In this document: piece after piece, positions 1-8,435 of the stretch | Numbering within the stretch: the first letter of the stretch is position 1 | Layout of the letters: each line of letters begins with the position of its first letter | Source of the DNA: Bacteroidales bacterium | Lineage (GTDB): Bacteria > Bacteroidota > Bacteroidia > Bacteroidales > JAAUTT01 | Direction: 5' to 3' | NCBI GenBank assembly: GCA_025361285.1 | Contig: JANYAP010000028.1 | Location: forward strand, 1 to 33,559 | DNA: 33,559 nucleotides | Translations under genes and position numbers: made by a program | Notes under the pieces: generated by a model | What the model was told of the DNA's origin: nothing | What the model saw: only the letters and a program-made list of their open reading frames with translations | The model's database searches: none

Positions 1-49
1 ACACAGAGTTTAAAGAATCGCATGCGATTCTTCTCTGTGAACTCTGTGT
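1..49. repeat. Nested palindrome at the window edge
   Basis: Bases 13-32 form a perfect 20-bp palindrome (AAGAATCGCATGCGATTCTT). It is enclosed by a 10-bp inverted pair, ACACAGAGTT at 1-10 and AACTCTGTGT at 40-49. The outer sequence resembles the CTCTGTGT/CTCTGCGG repeats that recur between genes in many Bacteroidota, and a related one lies at 2132-2242. The element may extend beyond the left edge. The rest of 50-191 is AT-rich with nothing recognisable apart from another CTCTGTGT stretch near 131. Confidence 0.6.
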
Positions 50-191
50 AACTTATAAAAGCAAATGAATTAGAATGAGTAATAACTTATAATATATACA
101 ATTACAAATAGATAGCGTAAATATTAATTCTCTGTGTTAAATTTTTTAACCCTTAATTCGCATAAATTATAAATGAATAGGATCTAGTTAT

Positions 192-2060
192 TCACAATAG
201 CTTCTTCACAAAGCCCTTTACCACCGTGTTATTTGGCACTTTAATATCGAACCACTTTTGTAACAGCCAATCGATGCACAGTCCGTGCATGTAGTTATAT
301 GTGGCTTTTCGAAGTCCGTTGCCAATCGAATCTAAATCGATATTTTGATTATCGCTAAAGCCCACTTCGTTATTTGCAAACGTGCCTGATGTGGAATTCG
401 TTAGTTTTGCTCCATAATTTTCGGGGTTTTTACCCGACGGGCTATGCACTGTCATAGCATATCGGTGCCAGAATGCCGATTGTATAAGTTTGTTTTCGAA
501 CATTTGACGTACAATTTCCAGCGAATCGATTGTTTCCTGAAGGGTTTCGGTAGGAAAGCCGTACATAAGGTAGGCATGCACCATAATGCCTTTACTTGTA
601 AGATGTTGAGTTGACTTTACTGCTTGTTCAATTGTAACTCCTTTGTTCATAAGTGTAAGCAATCGGTTGGAAGCAACTTCAATACCGCCCGAAACGGCAA
701 TGCAGCCAGCATTAGCCATAGTTGCGCTTAATTCGGCGTCGAATGCTTTCTCGAAACGAATGTTTGTCCACCAACTAATTACAATTTTACGCTTTATAAT
801 TTCTTCCGATAGCGTGCGCAGTATCTTTGGTGGCGCAGCTTCGTCAACAAAGTGAAAACCGCTTGTATTTGTTTGATTAATAATATTTTCAATTCGATCG
901 GCTAAGAATGTTGCCGAAAGTGGCTCGTAATCGCAAATATACGGCAACGAGGTATCGCAAAATGCACATTTAGCCCAGTAACAGCCTTGTGCTAACGTTA
1001 GTTTGTTCCAACGTCCATCGCTCCAAAGTTTATGCATTGGGTTGGCTAATTCAATTAACGAAATGTATTGGTTTAGAGGCAAATCGGTATAATCGGGACA
1101 TCCGCAATCAGCAAATGGTATTCGATATGGATTGTCTTTTCCTTTGAAAACAACATTGCCGTAATCGTCTATTAAAAAAGTCTTTACAAGTTCCGCGTTT
1201 TTATCTTGAAGATATTCAATAAGTTTTACAATTCCAGCTTCGCCATTATCTAAAAGTATGTAATCGACATATTTAAACACTAATGATTCGGTTAATTCGC
1301 GAAGTTCTGTGCTTACGTATCCGCCACCCCATGCAATTGTAATTTCGGGGAACTTACATTTAATAAATTGCCCGCATTTTACGGCTCCGTACAAATTTCC
1401 CGGAAACGGTATGCTAAAGCCTATAATGTTGGGTTTCCAAAGATTAATTTTTTCTTCGAGAATGGTGAGCATCAATGCGTCGATAAAGTTAGTATCGGTA
1501 TTTACAGCAGTTTCTAAAACATTGAAATTGGATGCAACAATGCTTAAATGCTCGGCATAACGCCCAAGCTCGAAATTTTCGCTTATCGTTTCTCGAATAA
1601 AGTCGGTTAAATCCTCTATGTATAGTGTTGCCAGATGCCTAGCCTTATCGGAAATGCCCAAGCTTCCAAATGTATTATCGAGGTTGGTGATGTTTTGAAA
1701 ACGTGATGCTTCGGGTAGAAATTTACGGGTACAAATACGATTTGCTATGATTGAATCTTCGCCACGGAGAAACCGCATAACGGCGTCGATTGTTTGAATA
1801 TACGCCTGTTGTTGGGCGAATATATGCCGAATGTTTTTGGTTGTTTTCCGCTCAACAATGTATTCGGCAAGTTCGAATATTTGTGTTAACGAGCGTTTGG
1901 TAAATAATCGGTTTATCAACTCAATACCCAAATCGGCTTGATGTACGTTGTAGTTATTCTTTTTAAGAAAGCCTTGCAAATACGCAGTTGCTGGGTATGG
2001 CGTATTTAGCTGGGTTAACGGTGGTGTAATAAGTAATATGTTCGGCGCACAATAGTTCAT
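192..2060 (-). CDS. B12-binding-type radical SAM protein
   Basis: This 622-residue protein has a cobalamin-binding-like N-terminal region (about 1-290). It starts NILLITPPLTQLNTPYPA and ends with a Rossmann-like IIGFSIPFPGNLYGA...AWGGGYVS segment. The radical SAM domain follows. The cluster-binding cysteines are C360, C365 and C368 (GCYWAKCAFCD), giving CX4CX2C instead of the usual CX3CX2C. The cobalamin-ligating DxHxxG motif is not evident, so B12 binding is uncertain. Residues about 50-200 are an insertion that I cannot assign. The segment SGGIEVASNRLL and the YLMYGFPTET strand are typical of the radical SAM barrel. The start is the ATG at 2060. The gene stands alone on the minus strand with repeats on both sides. 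The substrate is unknown; the family includes methylases and cyclases acting on lipids, peptides or cofactors. The family call is firm and the function is not. Confidence 0.85.
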   Translation of the reverse strand: MNYCAPNILLITPPLTQLNTPYPATAYLQGFLKKNNYNVHQADLGIELINRLFTKRSLTQIFELAEYIVERKTTKNIRHIFAQQQAYIQTIDAVMRFLRGEDSIIANRICTRKFLPEASRFQNITNLDNTFGSLGISDKARHLATLYIEDLTDFIRETISENFELGRYAEHLSIVASNFNVLETAVNTDTNFIDALMLTILEEKINLWKPNIIGFSIPFPGNLYGAVKCGQFIKCKFPEITIAWGGGYVSTELRELTESLVFKYVDYILLDNGEAGIVKLIEYLQDKNAELVKTFLIDDYGNVVFKGKDNPYRIPFADCGCPDYTDLPLNQYISLIELANPMHKLWSDGRWNKLTLAQGCYWAKCAFCDTSLPYICDYEPLSATFLADRIENIINQTNTSGFHFVDEAAPPKILRTLSEEIIKRKIVISWWTNIRFEKAFDAELSATMANAGCIAVSGGIEVASNRLLTLMNKGVTIEQAVKSTQHLTSKGIMVHAYLMYGFPTETLQETIDSLEIVRQMFENKLIQSAFWHRYAMTVHSPSGKNPENYGAKLTNSTSGTFANNEVGFSDNQNIDLDSIGNGLRKATYNYMHGLCIDWLLQKWFDIKVPNNTVVKGFVKKLL

Positions 2061-2131
2061 GCGCTAAAAATACGCGTTTTTGATAAGCTATTAAGGTTTT
2101 TGAAAGGTTTATTCTATTTTGAAAAATTATT

Positions 2132-2242
2132 TTAAACGCAAAGCTCGCAAAGTTAACCGCAGAGTAACTGCAGAGTTCGAAAGCCATGTTATTAGCTCTC
2201 TGCGGCTCTTTGCTATTTCTTTGCGGTACTCTGCGGTTAAAA
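2132..2242. repeat. Intergenic inverted repeat, CGCAAAG / CCGCAGAG type
   Basis: A perfect 14-bp inverted pair, TTAACCGCAGAGTA at 2153-2166 and TACTCTGCGGTTAA at 2227-2240, brackets further matching pieces: CGCAAAG against CTTTGCG, and CTGCAGAG against CTCTGCGG. It fills the gap between the radical SAM gene and the kinase gene. The short reading frame across it is not a gene. The composition matches the dispersed CGCAAAG/CGCAGAG intergenic repeats of Bacteroidota; this is recalled, not searched. Confidence 0.65.
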
Positions 2243-2251
2243 ATACAAGAG

Positions 2252-5200
2252 TTATTGTTTCCTTTTTACTAACTCCACTATTTTGCTGTATAATAAATTT
2301 TCGTTAATGGGTTTGGAAATATAATCGTTCATTCCAAATTTTTGGCATTTGGCTACATCGGCTGTGGTTACATCGGCTGTTAATGCGACTATTGGAATTT
2401 GAGATTTCATTGTTTTTCGTATATATTCTGTTGCCTCAAAACCATTCATTTCGGGCATCTGCAAATCCATAAGAATAATATCGTAGGTATTGGTTTGCAA
2501 TTTTTCTATTGCTAATTTTCCATTGCCTACTACTTCAGGTTCAAATCCAAAATCGCTTAAAATAATATTAATTAAAAATTGGTTTAATGGAACATCTTCG
2601 GCTACCAATATTCGAAGGCTTTTAATTTCCGAATCGAGCTTTATTATTTCATTTTCTTCTTCCGATTTTATATCTGTTTTCCCGAAAGGCAATATAAAAC
2701 TAAATGTTGATCCTTCTCCTATCTTACTGCTTACGCTAATGCTTCCTCCTTGGTTTTCAATTAATTGTTTAACAATTGCAAGCCCTAACCCTGTTCCTCC
2801 ATAAGTGTTAGCTATGCTTAGTTCGGCTTGTTCAAAAAGATTAAAAATCGAATCTATTTTGTCATCGTCAATGCCAATTCCTGAATCGGTTATGGCAAAC
2901 TCAATGGCAACATTGTGTTCGGTTTCGGTTAATAATTTGCTGCTTATTTTAATTTTTCCATGGTGTGTAAATTTTACGGCATTGTTTACAAGGTTTAAAA
3001 TAATCTGATTTAATCTTAGCGAATCGCCCAAAAGTATAACTGGTATTTTGCTGTCGTATTCATTTACGAGTTCTAAATTTTTTTCTTTTATTTTCAGGTC
3101 GAAGGAATGTAGTATTGTTGTAATTGATTCGCGTATTTCAAAAGGTTGGTTTTCAAATGTCATTTTACCTGCATCTACTTTTGCCAAATCGAGTATATCG
3201 TTTATAAGCAGGTTTAAAGTTTTGCCACTTGTTTTTATAGCTTGTAAAAATTCGGTTTGTTCTGGGCTTAATTTAGTTTTCAGCAACACTTTTGCAAATC
3301 CTAAAATGGAGTTTAATGGGGTGCGAATTTCGTGGCTCATGTTCGATAAAAACTGTTGTTTAAACTTAACAGCATTTTCGGCTGATAGCTTTGCTTCTAT
3401 CAATTCTTTTTCATACAGTTTGCGTTCGGTAATATCGCTGAACAAAACGGCAAACTTTTCCTTTTCAATAGGATAAGCTTTGTTTGCAAACCAGCGGTTA
3501 GTGTCTTCAAAGTAATTCTCATATTCTACAGGACGCTGATTATCCACCACGTCGGCATAGATATCTATCCATTTATTGAGTGAAGGAAAAACCTGCAGGA
3601 GGGGTTTACCAATCACCATTTCTTTGTTTACTCCGGTTTGTTTTTCGTAGGTGGGATTTACCTCCAGAATACAAATGTCAATTCCTTTACCTACTTTGTT
3701 GCGAATTAGCTCGCATAGGGTGAGACCTTGATCAATGGAAGTGAAAAGGATACGGAACTTTTCTTCTGATATGTGCAGGGCTTCTTCTGCGTTCGCTTTT
3801 TCCAAAGCGGCCCAAGTGCGTTCGGCTGTTTCCTGAACGATAGTAAGATCAAGCTTTGTCCAATTGCGAACTACAGACTGGTTTACACCGAGCAGGCATA
3901 TAAGTTTGTTGTCTTTAACAAGTGGCACGTTGATGTAAGCATGTATTTGCATCTCAAGATTTTTGTCGCGCTCTTCTTGAGTAACCGAGGTATCATTTGC
4001 AACATTTGCTGTTAAAATTACTTCTCCTCGTTTGAGCATAGCAACTTTAGCTTTTACAAATTCTTCAAGCCGATATGTTCCATCGATAGGATCAAGATCG
4101 GAGCTAAAACTGTTGTCGATAACACAACGTTTTCCATCCTTAAGAACCTCGGCAAAATAGCACCTGCTTACGTTTAAGTGTTCGCCAAGCACCTGCATTG
4201 CTTTGATTTTGATTTGTTGAGGAGCACTAAGCAACCTTAAAGCATCGCTCAGCTTTAGTAGGAATGCATGTTGCACTTCGCTTTCAGCAATTCTTTTTCG
4301 TGCAATAGTTTGTTCGGTAATATCGGAAATGGCGAGCAGAATTAATTCCTCGTGATTCATTTTCTGAATTATGCGCCGTGCATTAAGCAGCATTGTTTTT
4401 TCACCAATGAGCGGGAAGGTGTGCGTAATTTCGAAGTCGTGGAAGTGCGTATTTTTTGGAAGTAAGTCTTCGAGAAGCTCTCTGAGAAGTGGAATATTCC
4501 ATTGCTTGTTTCCTAAATCGTACAATAGCTCGCCTTCTGTATCTTCTTCTTTAACTTTAAATATTTTATAGAATGTTTTGTTGGCCGATTTTACACGAAG
4601 ACTTTTATCTAACACAAGCATGGGTTCGTGTATGGTGGCTAATACAGCTTCGGAATAGCCATAGGCTTCGTTAAGTAAGTCGTTGCGGGTTTGCAGTTCC
4701 TGATTGGTGGTGGTGAGTTCCTCGTTGGCCGATTCTATTTCTTCTTTCGAAGTTTCCATCTCTTCGTTCAAGGTTTGCAATTCTTCGTTGCTCGACACTA
4801 CTTCTTCGTTGGCACTCTGTAATTCTTCGGTAAATGCTTCCTGCTCCTGTGCAATTGTAAGCGCATCGGCTTGTGCTGCCGCTAGTTCCTGCTCTAATTT
4901 TTTTATCCTTCGATCCTTTGCAAGCGAAGCCCCCCCTGTCCCCTGAAGGGAGGCTGGGCGAAAAACTTCGACCTGTTCCAGTTCGGTAAAAAGAATTAAA
5001 AGCAAGGGTTCCGCAGATTCAATTTTAAGAGGAACAATTTCTAAACTTAGTATTTTTACTGCTGAATTAATTTTAAATTCAATTCCGCTTTTGCGAACAC
5101 AGTGTTTTGTTTTTATAACTTTTGAAATTGTATTTCGCAATTCGAAAGCAATTTCGGGACGTGCCATTTTTAAAATATTAAAAGTGGCTTTGCCTTTGGG

Positions 5201-6046
5201 ATGAGTAAGAAATAGATCGGTTGTGCCCCGAAACTGCACTATTTCCATTTGGTGATTTATAACAACGCTGGCAGGCATAAATTCCGAAACAAGCACGGCA
5301 TCGATGGCGTTGTCGAGATTGTTGTGATTAACCGAAATGGTTTGGTTGGGTTTGGCTTTATTGGTTACCGTAGTGTTTTTTTCGGTAAGCATTTGCTGTA
5401 CATACCTAGGTAATAGAGCAGGCAAGGTTCGGCTGCCCGAATTTATTTTGCGTAAAAATATTTTGTACTTCTTATTAAAACCTGTAAAAAGATTGGCCGA
5501 CTGAGTGATGTTTTCCGATTTGCCAAGCATTAAAAATCCATCGTCGTTTAAGGCATAATGAAAGGTATTGACTGCTTTTTTTTGTGCTGGGTTATCAAAA
5601 TAAATAAACAGGTTGCAGCAACTAATAAAATCGAGGCGCGAAAAGGGAGGGTCGTGTAAAATGTTATGAGGTGCAAATACGCACAAATCGCGTACGGCTT
5701 TGTTTACACGAAATCCACCATCGGCTTTAGTAAAGAAGCGCTGTATGCGTTTTGGCGAAACGGTTTCCAAATCGTGCTTGGAATAAATACCAATACGAGC
5801 CTTGTTTATTGCCTGTTGGCTTAAGTCGGTAGCAAAAATTTGAACGCGTGTGGTTGTTGCTTTGTCTTCCTGTATTTCGAGCAACATCATTGCCATGGAA
5901 TAAGCTTCTTCGCCTGTAGCACAGGCAGGAACCCATATACGTAGCGTCTCGCCAGTTTTTTTTCGTTTAAGTAGTTTAGGAAAAAGATTTTCTTTTAAAT
6001 ATGTGTGCGTGTCGGTATCACGAAAAAAACTGGTTACATTAATCAA
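2252..6046 (-). CDS. CheR-PAS-GAF-PAS hybrid histidine kinase with REC (3' part of a frameshifted gene)
   Basis: This is the downstream 1264 residues of a CheB-CheR-kinase fusion. The nominal start is a TTG inside the conserved QDLLINVTSFFRD segment of CheR, so it is not a natural N-terminus. Order: CheR methyltransferase (about 1-200, SAM-binding VPACATGEEAYSMAM); linker; a long coiled coil of repeated ANEELQ/SNEELQ heptads (about 380-460); PAS; GAF (about 590-760); PAS; HisKA with FLSNMSHEIRTPLNS (His near 903); HATPase with DSGIGI and GGTGLGL; REC with MDLQMPEMNG (Asp near 1192). There is no membrane segment, so it should be cytoplasmic. In this fusion family the CheB and CheR parts probably modify or sense rather than serve canonical chemotaxis. 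No other chemotaxis gene is in the window. In the same frame the reading extends upstream to about 6107, where it joins the CheB-containing frame. Residues near 361-375 come from an inserted repeat. Confidence 0.88.
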   Translation of the reverse strand: MINVTSFFRDTDTHTYLKENLFPKLLKRKKTGETLRIWVPACATGEEAYSMAMMLLEIQEDKATTTRVQIFATDLSQQAINKARIGIYSKHDLETVSPKRIQRFFTKADGGFRVNKAVRDLCVFAPHNILHDPPFSRLDFISCCNLFIYFDNPAQKKAVNTFHYALNDDGFLMLGKSENITQSANLFTGFNKKYKIFLRKINSGSRTLPALLPRYVQQMLTEKNTTVTNKAKPNQTISVNHNNLDNAIDAVLVSEFMPASVVINHQMEIVQFRGTTDLFLTHPKGKATFNILKMARPEIAFELRNTISKVIKTKHCVRKSGIEFKINSAVKILSLEIVPLKIESAEPLLLILFTELEQVEVFRPASLQGTGGASLAKDRRIKKLEQELAAAQADALTIAQEQEAFTEELQSANEEVVSSNEELQTLNEEMETSKEEIESANEELTTTNQELQTRNDLLNEAYGYSEAVLATIHEPMLVLDKSLRVKSANKTFYKIFKVKEEDTEGELLYDLGNKQWNIPLLRELLEDLLPKNTHFHDFEITHTFPLIGEKTMLLNARRIIQKMNHEELILLAISDITEQTIARKRIAESEVQHAFLLKLSDALRLLSAPQQIKIKAMQVLGEHLNVSRCYFAEVLKDGKRCVIDNSFSSDLDPIDGTYRLEEFVKAKVAMLKRGEVILTANVANDTSVTQEERDKNLEMQIHAYINVPLVKDNKLICLLGVNQSVVRNWTKLDLTIVQETAERTWAALEKANAEEALHISEEKFRILFTSIDQGLTLCELIRNKVGKGIDICILEVNPTYEKQTGVNKEMVIGKPLLQVFPSLNKWIDIYADVVDNQRPVEYENYFEDTNRWFANKAYPIEKEKFAVLFSDITERKLYEKELIEAKLSAENAVKFKQQFLSNMSHEIRTPLNSILGFAKVLLKTKLSPEQTEFLQAIKTSGKTLNLLINDILDLAKVDAGKMTFENQPFEIRESITTILHSFDLKIKEKNLELVNEYDSKIPVILLGDSLRLNQIILNLVNNAVKFTHHGKIKISSKLLTETEHNVAIEFAITDSGIGIDDDKIDSIFNLFEQAELSIANTYGGTGLGLAIVKQLIENQGGSISVSSKIGEGSTFSFILPFGKTDIKSEEENEIIKLDSEIKSLRILVAEDVPLNQFLINIILSDFGFEPEVVGNGKLAIEKLQTNTYDIILMDLQMPEMNGFEATEYIRKTMKSQIPIVALTADVTTADVAKCQKFGMNDYISKPINENLLYSKIVELVKRKQ
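4926..4958. repeat. CCCCCCTGTCCCCTGAAGGG repeat inside a kinase gene
   Basis: A GC-rich stretch with a C7 run and a partly palindromic CCCTGAAGGG core stands out in this AT-rich gene. On the minus strand it is read in frame as RPASLQGTGGASLAK, between LFTELEQVEVF and the RRIKKLEQEL coiled coil. The sequence looks like the dispersed C-rich intergenic repeat common in Bacteroidota. Here it sits in an interdomain linker and keeps the reading frame. Confidence 0.6.
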
Positions 6047-6902
6047 TAAATCCTGATAAAGAATATCTATCTCTTCCTTTTTTTGCGAAAGCAGAGTTGC
6101 ATATTCTAAGTTGAGTTATCTTATACAACAACATTCGGCGAATGATGCGCCGTTTAATGGTGTTCATTTTATATGCGCTAAAATCGACACCGGTGTTTTT
6201 GTATAATTGGTTTAGAATATTTTTTAAATCGGGATTGTTGTTGTCAATAAAATCTTCTTCGCCGTTTTTTACTCCAATGGTTTTTATAAGCGGGTGTTTA
6301 CTTAGCCGCGCCAATTCGAGAGCAATTTCTTTTGGCGACAAAGTAAAATCGACCATACCAGTTGCAATTGCCGAATGCGGCATACTGGTAAATTTTGCAG
6401 TGTTGTTTTGCGCAAAAGTTAACCCACCTTCGTGCTTAATGGCTTTCATACCCACTGTTCCATCGCTACCGCTGCCGCTAAGTATAACTCCTATAACTCT
6501 CTCTTTTTGTGCTTCGGCAAGTGAGGAAAAAAGAATGTCGATAGAAATTGCTACGCTGGTTTCCGAGCGAGGAATAAGTTTTATATGTCCGTCGGTTACC
6601 TCAATACCTTTGTTTACTGGAATAACAAAAACATTATTGGGCAGTATTTTACCCATATCGTCAATTTCCTGCACAATCATTTTTGTCTTTTTTGACAAAA
6701 TTTCGGTTAACATGCTTTTATTGTCGGGGCTAAGGTGCTGCACATAAATAAAAGCCATGCCAGTATCGGCCGGAAGGTATGTTAATAACTCCATCATAGC
6801 TTCCAATCCACCTGCCGAAGCGCCAATGGCAACTACCGGAAAAGTATTTTCCTTTACTTCAGCCTTTGCAGGCGATATCTTTTTGGTTGAGGTTGCTTTC
6901 AT
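6039..6902 (-). CDS. CheB methylesterase plus CheR N-terminus (5' part of a frameshifted gene)
   Basis: Residues 20-210 form a CheB-type methylesterase domain. The catalytic triad is intact: S29 in AIGASAGGLEAM, H56 in YVQHLSPDN and D147 in SGSGSDGTVGM. There is no receiver domain in front of it, as usual for CheB-CheR-kinase fusions. Residues about 225-265 (NILNQLYKNTGVDFSAYK through RRIIRRMLLYKITQL) are the CheR N-terminal helical domain. After L265 the frame turns into unrelated residues and stops at 6039. Shifting frame at 6105-6112 gives EYATLLSQKKEEIDILYQDL, the expected CheR continuation, and joins the next frame. The restored product would be about 1550 residues. The start is the ATG at 6902. 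If the shift is real, a free CheB-like esterase might still be made. Confidence 0.88.
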   Translation of the reverse strand: MKATSTKKISPAKAEVKENTFPVVAIGASAGGLEAMMELLTYLPADTGMAFIYVQHLSPDNKSMLTEILSKKTKMIVQEIDDMGKILPNNVFVIPVNKGIEVTDGHIKLIPRSETSVAISIDILFSSLAEAQKERVIGVILSGSGSDGTVGMKAIKHEGGLTFAQNNTAKFTSMPHSAIATGMVDFTLSPKEIALELARLSKHPLIKTIGVKNGEEDFIDNNNPDLKNILNQLYKNTGVDFSAYKMNTIKRRIIRRMLLYKITQLRICNSAFAKKGRDRYSLSGFID

Positions 6903-7049
6903 TATAAAGAAGTATTTTAGGGAGGTCTGTAATTAATATGTAAAGTTAACAATCTATATACTAAATAAATATTATTAAGGCGAGAAAGTTCAATATGGGC
7001 TGGAGGCTGGAGGCTTTAGGAGCTTCGGTGCGACAATGCTATCACTGGT

Positions 7050-7275
7050 TGTCATCCCTACGTAGGTCGGAATGCATTAGTGGCGTTGTCATCCCGACGT
7101 AGGTCGGAACCGAGTTTACGAGCTCGCCGAAGGCAATCCCAAACGAACGAGCGATGATAATGCAATTACGAAATCTATATGGATTACCTTCGGTGAGGGC
7201 TTCTCCGTTCCGACCTGCGTCGGAATGACAGTATACTTTATTGGATTACCTTCGGCGAGGCTGCGTTGGAATGAC
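7050..7275. repeat. Cluster of dispersed GTCATYCCGACGTAGGTCGGAA repeats
   Basis: The 504-bp gap between the divergent genes at 6902 and 7407 holds several copies of one short repeat. Plus-orientation copies lie at 7050-7074 (GTCATCCCTACGTAGGTCGG) and 7087-7109 (GTCATCCCGACGTAGGTCGG). An inverted copy lies at 7208-7230 (TTCCGACCTGCGTCGGAATG) and a degraded one at 7259-7275. GGATTACCTTCGG is also repeated, at 7191 and 7243. Each copy is self-complementary (CCGACnnnGTCGG) and could form a hairpin. The reading frame crossing the cluster (7116-7445, minus) is not a gene. No gene is seen in 6903-7355. Confidence 0.7.
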
Positions 7276-7355
7276 AGCATACAGCCCTTACGAAGTAGAC
7301 TCAATAGACTTTCGACACAAAAAACCGAATAACCATAAAAACCTAGCTTCCTTAA

Positions 7356-7387
7356 TTTGGGTGCTCTTGAAAAATCATGTAAGTTTG
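7356..7387 (+). promoter_or_regulatory. Bacteroidota-type promoter for aguB
   Basis: TTTG at 7356-7359, a 20-nt spacer, then TAAGTTTG at 7380-7387, matching the -33 TTTG / -7 TAnnTTTG consensus known from Bacteroides and Flavobacterium. Transcription would start near 7394, about 13 nt before the aguB ATG at 7407. Both boxes match the fixed positions exactly. Confidence 0.7.
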
Positions 7388-7406
7388 TCGCTAAAATATT
7401 TAAAAT

Positions 7407-8279
7407 ATGTTGGAAGATAGAAAAGTTAATATTGGTTTGGTGCAAATGAAATGTACTGATTCAAAAGAAGATAATATGCAAAAAGCAATAACCGAAATAA
7501 AACGTTTATCGGCCGACGGTGCCGAAATTGTTTGCCTACAGGAATTGTTTTCGTCGTTATATTTCTGTGATAAAGAGGATCATGCAAATTTTTCGTTGGC
7601 CGAAGCTATTCCGGGCGAAACCACGCGTTTGTTGCAGCAAGTAGCGCTCGATGCCGAGGTTGTGCTTATTGCTTCGCTATTCGAAAAACGCGCCTCTGGG
7701 GTTTATCATAACACAACCGTTGTGATAGATGCCGATGGAACCTACCTTGGCAAATATCGAAAAAATCATATCCCGGACGATCCAGGGTTTTACGAGAAGT
7801 TTTACTTCACCCCAGGCGATACTGGTTATAAGGTGTTTAATACAAAACATGCAAAAATTGGCGTGCTTATTTGTTGGGATCAGTGGTTTCCCGAGGCTGC
7901 ACGAATTACCAGTTTAATGGGTGCCGAAATTCTTTTCTTCCCAACAGCAATTGGCTGGGAGCCAGATAATAAGTCCGAAATAAAAACCGAGCAATATAAT
8001 GCTTGGCAAACTATACAACGCAGCCACGCAATAGCTAATGGCGTTCATGTTGTATCGGTAAACCGAGTTGGCCGAGAAGCTGATACCGATTTCTGGGGTG
8101 GTTCGTTCATATCGAATCCGTTTGGAACAGTTGTTTATCAGGCATCACACGAAAAGGAAGCAACGCATGTTCAGGGAATAAATTTACACGAAAGTGAACA
8201 TTACCGCACGGTATGGCCATTTTTACGCGATAGACGGATTGATACTTATGAGCCAATTGTTAAGAGGTTGATTGATTAA
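7407..8279 (+). CDS. aguB: N-carbamoylputrescine amidase
   Basis: This nitrilase-superfamily enzyme hydrolyses N-carbamoylputrescine to putrescine, CO2 and ammonia in the cytoplasm. It is the second step of the agmatine route. The Glu-Lys-Cys triad is visible: E46 in CLQELF, K119 in YRKNHIPDD and C156 in LICWDQWFPEAAR. The HIPDDPGFYEKFYFTPGD segment, AIGWEP and the C-terminal WPFLRDRRIDTY are typical of AguB. The length of 290 residues is normal for the family. The ATG at 7407 is 19 nt behind the -7 box of a good promoter. The partner gene aguA is on the same strand, 213 nt downstream, with an octamer repeat array between them. The enzyme family is clear, and the neighbour makes the agmatine pathway assignment strong. 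Confidence 0.95.
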   Translation: MLEDRKVNIGLVQMKCTDSKEDNMQKAITEIKRLSADGAEIVCLQELFSSLYFCDKEDHANFSLAEAIPGETTRLLQQVALDAEVVLIASLFEKRASGVYHNTTVVIDADGTYLGKYRKNHIPDDPGFYEKFYFTPGDTGYKVFNTKHAKIGVLICWDQWFPEAARITSLMGAEILFFPTAIGWEPDNKSEIKTEQYNAWQTIQRSHAIANGVHVVSVNRVGREADTDFWGGSFISNPFGTVVYQASHEKEATHVQGINLHESEHYRTVWPFLRDRRIDTYEPIVKRLID

Positions 8280-8288
8280 ATGACAGAT

Positions 8289-8352
8289 GTGAAAATGTGG
8301 AAATGTGAAAATGTGAAAATGTGGAAATGTGGAAATGTGGAAATGTGGAAAT
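8289..8352 (+). repeat. Octamer tandem array (GTGRAAAT)8
   Basis: There are eight contiguous 8-bp units, each GTGAAAAT or GTGGAAAT, starting 9 nt after the aguB stop. Scattered units follow to about 8420, mixed with ACAAATTAC and ACTAATTACT motifs. A sister array lies at 32037-32116. The array sits between aguB and aguA, so changes in copy number would alter the spacing of the two genes. It has no spacers and is not a CRISPR. Confidence 0.85.
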
Positions 8353-8435
8353 GACAAATTACCAATTACAAATGTGGAAATGACAAATGAGGAAATAACA
8401 GATGTGGAAATGTGAAAATTACTAATTACTAATTA

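Noticed and set aside
2119-2307. 62-residue plus-strand frame
   Set aside because: It is a translation of the CGCAAAG/CCGCAGAG inverted repeat running into the antisense of the kinase gene.
3048-3476. 142-residue plus-strand frame in the kinase gene
   Set aside because: It is a serine/phenylalanine-rich shadow of a strongly conserved HisKA-containing gene on the other strand; the same holds for similar frames within the other large genes.
6951-6960. TAACTTTA as a promoter for the CheB-CheR gene
   Set aside because: The last base differs from TAnnTTTG and no TTTG lies at the -33 distance.
7116-7445. 109-residue minus-strand frame
   Set aside because: It runs through the repeat cluster and antisense to the aguB start and promoter; no family resemblance.
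8289-8420. Possible CRISPR array
   Set aside because: The units are 8 bp, contiguous and lack spacers; no cas genes are in the window.
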